Shown one piece after another: positions 1 to 8,601 of a DNA stretch of 34,632 nt. This stretch comes from Leptolyngbyaceae cyanobacterium T60_A2020_046 (lineage in GTDB: Bacteria; Cyanobacteriota; Cyanobacteriia; Phormidesmidales; Phormidesmidaceae): assembly GCA_015272155.1 (NCBI GenBank), contig JACYME010000024.1, forward strand, positions 1 through 34,632, written 5' to 3'. Under the pieces are notes generated by a model. That model did not search any database, was not told the origin of the DNA, and worked only from the letters and a program-made list of their open reading frames with translations. The stretch's first letter is position 1, and each line of letters starts with the position of its first letter. Both the position numbers and the translations under genes were made by a program.

Positions 1-27
1 TCCAGTAATTTCAAGTATTCTGGAAGT
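1..27. other. Partial spacer (or array edge) at window start
   Basis: These 27 bases precede the first complete repeat. Complete spacers in the array are 33-37 nt, so this is most simply the 3' part of a spacer cut by the window edge, and the array continues to the left. A leader end cannot be excluded, but nothing here looks like an AT-rich leader. Confidence 0.6.
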
Positions 28-3000
28 GTTGTCCCCACACCCGTGGGGGTGAACCGCTTAAGCAGGCCATCCAGTTTGCCAAAGTCAGCTGTTGTCCCCA
101 CACCCGTGGGGGTGAACCGGCCTTGGGGACTGCCTCGGAGGAGGCAGGCTTGCGTTGTCCCCACACCCGTGGGGGTGAACCACCTATGCAAAACCAAACG
201 ATCGCACCATCCGCCGTTGTCCCCACACCCGTGGGGGTGAACCCCATCAGACGGCTTTTCCCCACGGCGAATAGCATCGTTGTCCCCACACCCGTGGGGG
301 TGAACCGTATTCAACGCAGCAAAAGATGCCGCCGACAAAATGTTGTCCCCACACCCGTGGGGGTGAACCGCTAGAGCCTGGTTTCTCAGTAATTCTATTC
401 CAAGTTGTCCCCACACCCGTGGGGGTGAACCGCCAGCGCCCCGAGCTCTCTGAGGCGGAATGCAGGTTGTCCCCACACCCGTGGGGGTGAACCGCGGCTG
501 TTGGCCGATATTGCCGCTCTCAAGGCCGTTGTCCCCACACCCGTGGGGGTGAACCTTCGAGGTTTCGCTCTTGCTCCCGTTCTTCTTTAGTTGTCCCCAC
601 ACCCGTGGGGGTGAACCCTCGTTCATCATTTGCTGCATGGACATCTCAGCGGTTGTCCCCACACCCGTGGGGGTGAACCGCCATCTCCAGCTCATGCCTG
701 GCTACCTCTAGCGTTGTCCCCACACCCGTGGGGGTGAACCATTTCCAGTGGTTCTCTGCCCACGCCCTACTAGGGCGTTGTCCCCACACCCGTGGGGGTG
801 AACCAACTGATTGGGTACATTAGGATTGTAGGTTCTGCGTTGTCCCCACACCCGTGGGGGTGAACCTGTGCATTGGAGAGTGCGCCAAGGTCGATATCCT
901 CGTTGTCCCCACACCCGTGGGGGTGAACCGTCTCAGAGGAACATGCAAGAGGGCTGATTCCCTTGTTGTCCCCACACCCGTGGGGGTGAACCGACCCAGT
1001 CACCAGAGAGAAAACCTATCCCAGCGTGTTGTCCCCACACCCGTGGGGGTGAACCTCCCCGTTTCAGTACCTCCAGGCCCTGTATCGGCGTTGTCCCCAC
1101 ACCCGTGGGGGTGAACCGCACAAGCACTCAAAATTGCCCGTGAGATTAGTCCGTTGTCCCCACACCCGTGGGGGTGAACCGTGCCTAATACATACTCGCA
1201 ACAGTCGTCTATATCGTTGTCCCCACACCCGTGGGGGTGAACCGGCCGTCCTTTGTTCGCCTTTCTATGTTTCGACTCGTTGTCCCCACACCCGTGGGGG
1301 TGAACCGCCCCATATCCACGACTTGTTGGCTTAGGTACGGAGTTGTCCCCACACCCGTGGGGGTGAACCGTTTCTCAAAACAAAGCCAGCAAGAACTATG
1401 ACAAGTTGTCCCCACACCCGTGGGGGTGAACCGAAGTCGAGCGTTTGGCTAACCTGGTAGATTTGCAGCGTTGTCCCCACACCCGTGGGGGTGAACCGTG
1501 AGGTTGGCCGTTGAGAGCAATTTGCAGGTCAGGTTGTCCCCACACCCGTGGGGGTGAACCATTTGGGTAGCCAACCACCGCCCCTTCTGAACTCCGTTGT
1601 CCCCACACCCGTGGGGGTGAACCAGTTGACCTGCGGACGGGGAAATACAACGGGTTTGGGTTGTCCCCACACCCGTGGGGGTGAACCTTGGATCAGCGGG
1701 CGATCGCGTCCAGCGCTGGATTGTTGTCCCCACACCCGTGGGGGTGAACCATGCTGATCGGCGCTGTTGCGCGCGCCTGTCGACCGTTGTCCCCACACCC
1801 GTGGGGGTGAACCTCCCCTCCCTGACCCCTACCCCCCCTGATCCATGGCGTTGTCCCCACACCCGTGGGGGTGAACCTGTTGAGTCCAAGATGTTTAACC
1901 CTGCTGCTGCTGGTTGTCCCCACACCCGTGGGGGTGAACCGATCACGCCAGGAATCCCTGAGAGATCCAGCGGGCGTTGTCCCCACACCCGTGGGGGTGA
2001 ACCTAGCGATTCTTACCGGCAACTATCGGCTGCCCTGAGTTGTCCCCACACCCGTGGGGGTGAACCGCTAAACGAAGGTGAAAACCCTTAATAACTAAAG
2101 TGTTGTCCCCACACCCGTGGGGGTGAACCGGGTTTCAGCACCCCCCGTCCCCTAGTTTTGCGTCGTTGTCCCCACACCCGTGGGGGTGAACCGCTGCCCG
2201 GCTAACCACAGCGTCGCATCGAGCCCGTTGTCCCCACACCCGTGGGGGTGAACCGAACTGGCACGAACCAGCCAGGCAAAATGGAGCCGTTGTCCCCACA
2301 CCCGTGGGGGTGAACCGTCCTCGGCACAACCCAGGTACTACTGGAGTTCAGTTGTCCCCACACCCGTGGGGGTGAACCGACGGGCATCGCCGGCTAGAAC
2401 GGTTGCTACGGGGTTGTCCCCACACCCGTGGGGGTGAACCACCGTATTGGCGTAAGCAATTATTCCCTGACTATGTTGTCCCCACACCCGTGGGGGTGAA
2501 CCTCAGAATAGCTTCGCAAGTACAACCAGAGCCAAATGTTGTCCCCACACCCGTGGGGGTGAACCGTCATCTTCGGTAAGATACCACCCCGTCATTACAT
2601 GTTGTCCCCACACCCGTGGGGGTGAACCGAATGGTTCGCGCCGCAGCTTCAGAAAGTAACCGTGTTGTCCCCACACCCGTGGGGGTGAACCGTGGGCTCG
2701 AAAACTTTGGGATACCATCGCTGAAGTTGTCCCCACACCCGTGGGGGTGAACCGACGGGTTTTGACGCGGTAGGCATGGCGATTCAAGTTGTCCCCACAC
2801 CCGTGGGGGTGAACCATCGTCACCCTGTCGGAAATGTTACCAACCGTGGGTTGTCCCCACACCCGTGGGGGTGAACCGCGAGTATGCGGCATCCCGAGCA
2901 TTAGTCGGGCTAGTTGTCCCCACACCCGTGGGGGTGAACCGCTTGAGTTCAAGGAAACTTCGGATGCCTACGTTAGTTGTCCCCACACCCGTGGGGGTGA

Positions 3001-4694
3001 ACCGATTTATTTGGTAAACAACCTGAGCGCCTATGTTAGTTGTCCCCACACCCGTGGGGGTGAACCAGTTACCATCACTTATTGGGAAGCGGGCTCTGGT
3101 AGTTGTCCCCACACCCGTGGGGGTGAACCTTCGTATCGATAATCGTAGTTAGACGCTGCTAGCTGTTGTCCCCACACCCGTGGGGGTGAACCGAGAGAGA
3201 AGGCGATGTGAACGTATTTGCTGCATGGTTGTCCCCACACCCGTGGGGGTGAACCGCTCTGGGGTTAGCCTTGTCTACATTAAACGGATAGTTGTCCCCA
3301 CACCCGTGGGGGTGAACCTCGTCTACCAACTTCTTGGCGCGACGGATGGCAGTTGTCCCCACACCCGTGGGGGTGAACCGGCTACCAAACCGCCCCTGAT
3401 ATCGATGGAATCCGGTTGTCCCCACACCCGTGGGGGTGAACCGCCCGGCATGAACGGATAACCGGTGCCGATATGCCGTTGTCCCCACACCCGTGGGGGT
3501 GAACCTTTCATGCTGGCTTTGGCTAATGCTAAGACAATGCGTTGTCCCCACACCCGTGGGGGTGAACCGGGTTAACGGGCAGCTTGTTAAGGCATGGTCG
3601 AAAGTTGTCCCCACACCCGTGGGGGTGAACCGAGCTACAGTCGCAGGTTAGGAAATACTTGGGCTCGTTGTCCCCACACCCGTGGGGGTGAACCACTGGT
3701 ACCTAGCCCTAGTGGTGTGGCTGCTTTGGTTGTCCCCACACCCGTGGGGGTGAACCGGGTATCTCAATCTGTTTGGGGCATCTAGCAGATGTTGTCCCCA
3801 CACCCGTGGGGGTGAACCATTGTAGTGACAGCGTCAGACACATTCCCTAGTTCGTTGTCCCCACACCCGTGGGGGTGAACCGGAAAACAACGGTTTAGCC
3901 TTAGCTCGTGAGTTAGGTTGTCCCCACACCCGTGGGGGTGAACCATTTAACACCCTCGGAGACCATCCGCAATCCTAACGTTGTCCCCACACCCGTGGGG
4001 GTGAACCGAAATAGCGGAACTCACGCGATACCTAGTTGGCGAGTTGTCCCCACACCCGTGGGGGTGAACCTTCTTCGAGAGCTATTTCAGGCTATGGGCT
4101 ACTCCGTTGTCCCCACACCCGTGGGGGTGAACCGGTGCTTAGCTAGCGTTGATTTGCCTACGCGGTCGGTTGTCCCCACACCCGTGGGGGTGAACCGGGG
4201 GGATGGCAAGACCTCTCATCACGCGAGATGGTTGTCCCCACACCCGTGGGGGTGAACCGCGCTGGGGCGTTGTGGGAGAGAGAGCCTATCCATGTTGTCC
4301 CCACACCCGTGGGGGTGAACCGATCTGAAGTGCTGGCAGCAGTAGGTCGTCCGAAGTTGTCCCCACACCCGTGGGGGTGAACCGGATGGTGGCTGGCTAC
4401 TCAATTAGCGTGCGGGAGTTGTCCCCACACCCGTGGGGGTGAACCGGTCGATCTACGAACGGGGAAATATAACGCATTTGGTTGTCCCCACACCCGTGGG
4501 GGTGAACCGCAATTGACTGACGAGTACGGCCTCAGTGAGCAAGTTGTCCCCACACCCGTGGGGGTGAACCGGTCGGCTTCCCACAGCTAGAGAAAGCGTT
4601 TGTCGTTGTCCCCACACCCGTGGGGGTGAACCGCGAAGAGTTAACGATCACTCCGCATACAATAGCGTTGTCCCCACACCCGTGGGGGTGAACC
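28..4694 (+). CRISPR. Type I-E-style CRISPR array, 75 repeats and 74 complete spacers
   Basis: A 28-nt unit recurs 75 times, first at 28-55 and last at 4667-4694, and I saw no mismatch in any copy. It begins GTTGTCCCC, contains the hairpin CCCCAC-ACCC-GTGGGG and ends GGTGAACC. A following G is present after 49 of 75 copies. This matches the type I-E repeat plan (E. coli: stem closing in GGGG, then an 8-nt handle ending ACCG). Cas6e-like cleavage after the stem would leave the handle GTGAACC plus the 29th base. Spacer lengths, counted with a 28-nt repeat, are 33 nt (2), 34 (24), 35 (44), 36 (3) and 37 (1). By analogy with E. coli the array is transcribed on the + strand, with the leader and newest spacers to the left outside the window. 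The last repeat is undegenerated. No cas gene is visible, so the subtype rests on the repeat alone. Confidence 0.98.
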
Positions 4695-4720
4695 GAGTTT
4701 AGCTAGATGTATCTGGAATG

Positions 4721-4740
4721 CCCCAAAACCCGTTCTGGGG
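4721..4740 (-). terminator. Hairpin after tRNA-Arg, possible terminator
   Basis: On the minus strand CCCCAGAAC and GTTTTGGGG can pair (one G-U), 15 nt beyond the tRNA 3' end. It lies in the 61-nt gap between the last CRISPR repeat and the tRNA. There is no T-tract after it, so it could instead be a processing or stability hairpin. Confidence 0.4.
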
Positions 4741-4755
4741 GACGGTTTCAACCTA

Positions 4756-4829
4756 CGGGACTGGCGCGATTCGAACGCGCGACCTGCCGCTTAGGAGGCG
4801 GCTGCTCTATCCTGCTGAGCTACAGCCCC
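4756..4829 (-). tRNA. tRNA-Arg (anticodon CCT)
   Basis: On the minus strand the 74 bases fold as a full cloverleaf. The acceptor is GGGGCTG with CAGTCCC (one G-U pair) and discriminator G. The D-arm stem is GCTC/GAGC. The anticodon stem is GCCGC/GCGGC around loop CTCCTAA, giving anticodon CCT that reads AGG. The T-arm is GCGCG/CGCGC around TTCGAAT. The 3' CCA is not encoded and would be added after transcription. The gene ends 61 nt from the last CRISPR repeat and faces it. Confidence 0.95.
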
Positions 4830-4840
4830 AAACATCCCAA

Positions 4841-4846
4841 ACTATA
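4841..4846 (-). promoter_or_regulatory. -10 element for tRNA-Arg
   Basis: The minus strand reads TATAGT here, 11 nt upstream of the first tRNA base, a good sigma70-type -10. I see no convincing -35 element at 16-18 nt. Confidence 0.5.
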
Positions 4847-4967
4847 ACCCGTCCGCCGTCCGCGTCGAGCTTTTTGGGCGGCAAACCTAGGGACGTAGCG
4901 GCTGCGTTCAGGATTCAGCACAACCCCCCTGAGCCCCTAGTGCTTTAGTCAGGCGATCGCGAGAGAT

Positions 4968-5708
4968 TCATCGCGCCGCAGAACCGCGATAGATGCGCTC
5001 CGACTGTTGGCGCGAGAGGCGCGTAGCCCCCGGTAAGTAGCTCGGGGGGCTTGGAGCACGGTTCGCGATCGCAGCATCCGGGTCAATTTTGCTGTGGGGA
5101 GTAACAAAATCGTGCTGCTCAGAGTCGTAGGCCAGCACCTCACCGGTTTCAATCTTGTAAATCCAAGCGTGAATCGACAAATCGTCCCGATAGAGTTTAG
5201 AGCGAACCACAGGATAGGTTCGCAGGTTTTCGATTTGGGTTAAGACATTTTCAGCCACCAAGACATCGAGCATCTCCTCTTTCTTAAGGTGCGTGTAGTT
5301 GTCTTTTACCAGCTTGCGGGTCGCTTCGGTATAGCGCAGCCAGTTATAAACCAAGGGCATCTTTTCTTCGAGTTCCCCAAGCTGCAAGAGCCCCTTCATT
5401 GCGCCGCAGTGGGTATGCCCACAAACAATGACCTGTTTGATGTCAAGGGCTTCGATCGCGTATTCAATGGTTGCCCCTTCACCGCCATTAGTGGCCTCAT
5501 AGGGGGGAATGATATTGCCCGCATTACGAATCACGAACAGGTCACCGATATCGGCTTGGGTAATGAGTGCCGGATCTACACGGGAATCAGAGCACGCAAT
5601 GAAGAGTACGCGAGGATGCTGGCCCCGGCTCAGTTCCGCCATCAGGGCTTTGTGGGTGGGAACATACTTGCTTTGGAACTGTCGTAGCCCGCTGATCAGT
5701 TTTTCCAC
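4968..5708 (-). CDS. ccaA: Carboxysomal-type beta-carbonic anhydrase CcaA
   Basis: This enzyme interconverts CO2 and bicarbonate; in beta-cyanobacteria CcaA (IcfA) supplies CO2 to RuBisCO inside the carboxysome. Visible beta-CA signatures are CSDSRVDP (first zinc Cys, with the Asp/Arg dyad) and CGHTHCGAMKG (zinc His and Cys). After the catalytic domain the protein carries a tail ending in ERIYRGSAAR, which resembles the C-terminal IYRGNAS I recall for the PCC 7942 enzyme. That supports the carboxysomal subgroup. The frame has no ATG near the start. I chose GTG at 5708 because it aligns with the start of known CcaA proteins and has a GGAG ribosome site 9 nt upstream; TTG at 5732 is the alternative. 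The product is 246 aa, shorter than the roughly 270 aa of known CcaA, and the shortening is in the linker before the tail. It is a single gene; carboxysome shell genes are not nearby. Confidence 0.9.
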   Translation of the reverse strand: MEKLISGLRQFQSKYVPTHKALMAELSRGQHPRVLFIACSDSRVDPALITQADIGDLFVIRNAGNIIPPYEATNGGEGATIEYAIEALDIKQVIVCGHTHCGAMKGLLQLGELEEKMPLVYNWLRYTEATRKLVKDNYTHLKKEEMLDVLVAENVLTQIENLRTYPVVRSKLYRDDLSIHAWIYKIETGEVLAYDSEQHDFVTPHSKIDPDAAIANRAPSPPSYLPGATRLSRQQSERIYRGSAAR

Positions 5709-5717
5709 GCTGCCATT

Positions 5718-5721
5718 CTCC
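5718..5721 (-). promoter_or_regulatory. GGAG ribosome binding site deciding the ccaA start
   Basis: GGAG on the minus strand lies 9 nt before GTG at 5708 and downstream of the competing TTG at 5732, so it favours the GTG start. Confidence 0.5.
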
Positions 5722-5961
5722 GGTGCAATCAATTCGCCGAGTGCAATCGCCTGATTCCAGATGGTTAGACCTCGAATTCTGATGCTGGCGATCCCACCGG
5801 ACTCACATTATTAACCCATATCTCTGACCGAAGGAAACAAAAGTTTTGCTAATACCTGCAATTGCAGATGCTTTTTAATAGTGGGCTTAGAATCCGTAAC
5901 GTTCTGAGGCTTGGGCAGGGCGCGATCGAAGCCGGAGGAGCCTGGGGATGACTGGGCAACC

Positions 5962-7131
5962 CTATCGCCGCCATATTTTGCTGACCAGTTTGCGCGAAAA
6001 GCGGAGGTTGAGGGCTTCTTGCTCGGCCCAGTCTTGCAGAATGCGGTAGAAAAGCTGGCGATCGGGCGCTTGCAGAACGGCGATTTGGTCTGCGGTCTCG
6101 ATCGCGTAGGGATAGCCGCCACCAATGATGACCTCAGCCCGCACCCAGTTGACGACGGTTTCGAGCTGGCCTGATTCCCAGATCCATCTGGGAATTTCGA
6201 GGCGGGCAGGGGGCCGATCGCGGGTGGTGCGCAGGTAAGTAAAGGTGACTTGATCAGCTTGGTCGCCATAGTCACTGAGAATGCCCTCGCGATCGCAGTG
6301 CAGCAGCGGCGTGCGATCGCCCCACTTCATCAGCCGATTCAGCATCTGGGCATCGTGGAGGGTTTCCACCTGGGGTAGGTCGGTCGCGGGCCAGTGATAG
6401 AGCAGGCCCGTCAGATCGCGGGCGGAGGAGTTATCGACATAGCCCACCAGTGGCACCCGGCAGGCTTGGCTGGTTTCGAGCAGGGCAACGATCGCATCCA
6501 CATAGGCCCGACGACTTTCGCCATCAAACACATCGGCAAAGGTTACCACCAGGGAACCGTCAAAAAAGACGAGGGTGCGATCGGGCGTCTTGCAGGTGCG
6601 CATGTAGCTCACCAGCCGCTCGGTTTCCATCACAAATCGGCGAATGTTGACCTGGCGATCCACAGGCTCATCCATGCGGCCCGTCTTCAGATCCTCCGGC
6701 GTCAGCACATCAAGGGCGATGTCTTTGGTGTAAGTGCCGTCGGGGGTGTGAGCATTTTCAAACCAGCCGATTTGCACCAGCGCCACGGGAATTGAAACAT
6801 CTTTGCTAGGGAAAATTTGCGACCCATCCACCGCAAAGGTCGTGATGCCCGCCAACTGCGATCGCACCCACTCTAGGCTCTCTTCCCGACTCGCCCAGTC
6901 CAGCCGTGAGGGTAAAACCCCCTTTTTCACCGCGTCATAGGGTTCGAGGGGGCGCGCCCCAATGCGCCCGGCGGGCAGGGATGCGGCCAGCTTGGCGGGG
7001 GGGGTTTGGGTCAACTGTTGCCACGCCGCCTGATAGCGCTGAAGGTCTTGCTGCCAGGTATGGTTAAAGTCCTGAAAGGCGTTGCGCTTGTCTTCGAGGG
7101 CGGCGCGAATCTGGGCGGGGCTGACGGGCAT
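5962..7131 (-). CDS. nurA: NurA-domain nuclease
   Basis: The 389-aa protein has the NurA-family layout: an N-terminal helical segment, the metal-binding strand motif VDGSQ at about residues 101-105, a second acidic strand FFDGS at about 189-193, and a C-terminal YPYAIETAD motif followed by helices. NurA enzymes are metal-dependent 5'-3' exonucleases and endonucleases. In archaea they work with the HerA translocase in double-strand-break end resection; in bacteria they also occur in repair and defence contexts. No herA-like gene is in this window. The ATG at 7131 starts the conserved N-terminus. The gene follows the TPR-CD225 gene on the same strand after 221 nt, enough for its own promoter. 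Catalytic activity is inferred from the motifs; the role in this organism is unknown. Confidence 0.8.
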   Translation of the reverse strand: MPVSPAQIRAALEDKRNAFQDFNHTWQQDLQRYQAAWQQLTQTPPAKLAASLPAGRIGARPLEPYDAVKKGVLPSRLDWASREESLEWVRSQLAGITTFAVDGSQIFPSKDVSIPVALVQIGWFENAHTPDGTYTKDIALDVLTPEDLKTGRMDEPVDRQVNIRRFVMETERLVSYMRTCKTPDRTLVFFDGSLVVTFADVFDGESRRAYVDAIVALLETSQACRVPLVGYVDNSSARDLTGLLYHWPATDLPQVETLHDAQMLNRLMKWGDRTPLLHCDREGILSDYGDQADQVTFTYLRTTRDRPPARLEIPRWIWESGQLETVVNWVRAEVIIGGGYPYAIETADQIAVLQAPDRQLFYRILQDWAEQEALNLRFSRKLVSKIWRR

Positions 7132-7352
7132 GGCGAACCCTTTCGTACAACGACGATCTGGAACTAATGTATTGCATTTTGCCCGAATTGCAACGGGTCA
7201 GGGCCATCGGTGCAGCAGCCTAGGTTTTCCTCGGCCATTCCCCGAATTGCGTGAATCGGCCCGGGAAGCAACCCGGTTGCTCGCCATCCTGTTGCGGAAG
7301 TCTCCCGCTCTATTGCCGGACACCACCGCCAGCGGAGCAAGGATGACAGATC

Positions 7353-8540
7353 CTAGGGCTCGACCGCGGAGTCGGCTTTGGGCCGCATCGCGGTCTTGGC
7401 GGCGGGGTTGGGATAGTGGACTTCGACGTTGGTGTATACCCCATAGCTGGCGAGGAAAAACAGCATCATGCCCATCACTACGCCGCTGCTGAGGCAGAGT
7501 TTTTTCACAGTGCGCGAGGCGCGCATAGCAGCAGGGTAGTCGCCCCGTTGGTAGGAGGCTTTGACTTGGGCAGAGCACAGCAGCGACAGGATGCCAAAGG
7601 GGGGAAACAGCAACAGCGTGGTAAGGACGGACATTTGCCAGCGGGCGGGCGGGCAGGGAACGCGATCGTAAATCCCGTAGGTTTGGTTCCACTCGGCAAG
7701 GGTGGAGTCGCCGGTATAGGCGATGAGGTGAAAGCTGCGCACGCCGGGCAGTTGCAGTTGAATTAGGTGATGGCGCAGGGTGTCGGGCAGGGTGAAGTAG
7801 TTGATGGGGACGCCTAGTTGACGGCGCAGTTCGAGGGTGAGGCGATCGCCCCGATGTTGCAGGCTGAGTTCGACCCCTGCGGGCAAAACGGCTTGCAGGG
7901 CTTGGGTTAGCGCGTGGCTGTGGATCTGGTGTTGAACCTTGAGCAACCATTCGCGGGCTTCGTCGAGGCGGAGATCGTTGCACAGGGCGAGTTCCCAGTC
8001 TGCCATCGCGCCTTCTGCGTCACCGAGGGCATATTTCCCATGAGCCCGGTGGTAGTAGGCTTCGGCCATGAGCGGATTTTTGTGCAGGGCGCGGTCAAAA
8101 TCTGCCAGGGCATCGCCATGTCGCCCCTGTTCGAGGGCAAGGAGGCCGCGATAGTAGCGGGCGATCGCGTTGTCGGGCTGGTAGTAGAGGGCGATGTCCC
8201 AATCGGTTTGGGCCTTGTCGTCTTCGCCGAGGCTGTAGTAAGCGATGCCACGATGCTGATAGGGGCGCGGGTCGTGGGGGCACAGGGCGATCGCGTGGCT
8301 AAAGTCTGCTAGAGCGGCGGCGGCGTTCTGCTGATGCCAGTGGGCCTGACCCCGCCGGAGGTAAATTTCTTCGGGCTTGAGGTGTTTGGAGAGGGCTTCG
8401 GTCAGTGCGGCGATCGCGCCCGCCACATTGCCCTGGAGCATGAGGTTGTGACTGCGGCGAACCAGCAGACGACCTTGCTGCGTCTGCACCCAAGTCTGCA
8501 ACGAATCCATGATTGCCCGTGCCTTTGTAGACAGCCTCAT
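7353..8540 (-). CDS. TPR protein with C-terminal CD225/dispanin-like membrane domain
   Basis: The 395-aa product begins with about five tetratricopeptide repeats (about residues 30-200), recognisable from repeated A-x-ADF-x-xAI and YYHRAHGKYALGD-type helices. A middle alpha/beta segment (about 205-290) matches nothing I can name. The C-terminus (about 303-370) has two hydrophobic helices flanking PPFGILSLLCSAQV and GDYPAAMRASRTVKKL. This is the CD225/dispanin pattern: P-x-GI before the first helix end, then Q-V, GD, A and S-R. That family sits in membranes with an intracellular loop. The start at 8540 has GGAG 8 nt upstream. The gene begins 61 nt after the CHAT-protein stop on the same strand, so the two are probably co-transcribed. 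Function is unknown: a membrane-attached scaffold is a reasonable guess from TPRs plus a membrane anchor. The CD225 call rests on pattern recognition only. Confidence 0.75.
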   Translation of the reverse strand: MRLSTKARAIMDSLQTWVQTQQGRLLVRRSHNLMLQGNVAGAIAALTEALSKHLKPEEIYLRRGQAHWHQQNAAAALADFSHAIALCPHDPRPYQHRGIAYYSLGEDDKAQTDWDIALYYQPDNAIARYYRGLLALEQGRHGDALADFDRALHKNPLMAEAYYHRAHGKYALGDAEGAMADWELALCNDLRLDEAREWLLKVQHQIHSHALTQALQAVLPAGVELSLQHRGDRLTLELRRQLGVPINYFTLPDTLRHHLIQLQLPGVRSFHLIAYTGDSTLAEWNQTYGIYDRVPCPPARWQMSVLTTLLLFPPFGILSLLCSAQVKASYQRGDYPAAMRASRTVKKLCLSSGVVMGMMLFFLASYGVYTNVEVHYPNPAAKTAMRPKADSAVEP

Positions 8541-8601
8541 AATGCCCGCTCCCGATCAGGACAAACGAAATCTGTCGCTTGTGTAACCAAAATCCGGAGA
8601 T

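Noticed and set aside
11-4404. Many open frames across the CRISPR region
   Set aside because: They repeat the peptides CPHTRGGEP, VVPTPVGVN, GSPPRVWGQ or VHPHGCGDN, which are just the repeat read in different frames.
28-4694. Subtype I-C, I-D or III array
   Set aside because: The repeat length of 28-29 nt, the CCCCAC/GTGGGG stem and the GAACCG ending match the type I-E plan; I-C, I-D and III-associated cyanobacterial repeats are usually longer (35-37 nt).
7198-7983. 261-aa minus-strand frame
   Set aside because: It overlaps the TPR-CD225 gene in another frame and is rich in Arg, Pro and Ser, as expected for a shadow of GC-rich coding DNA.
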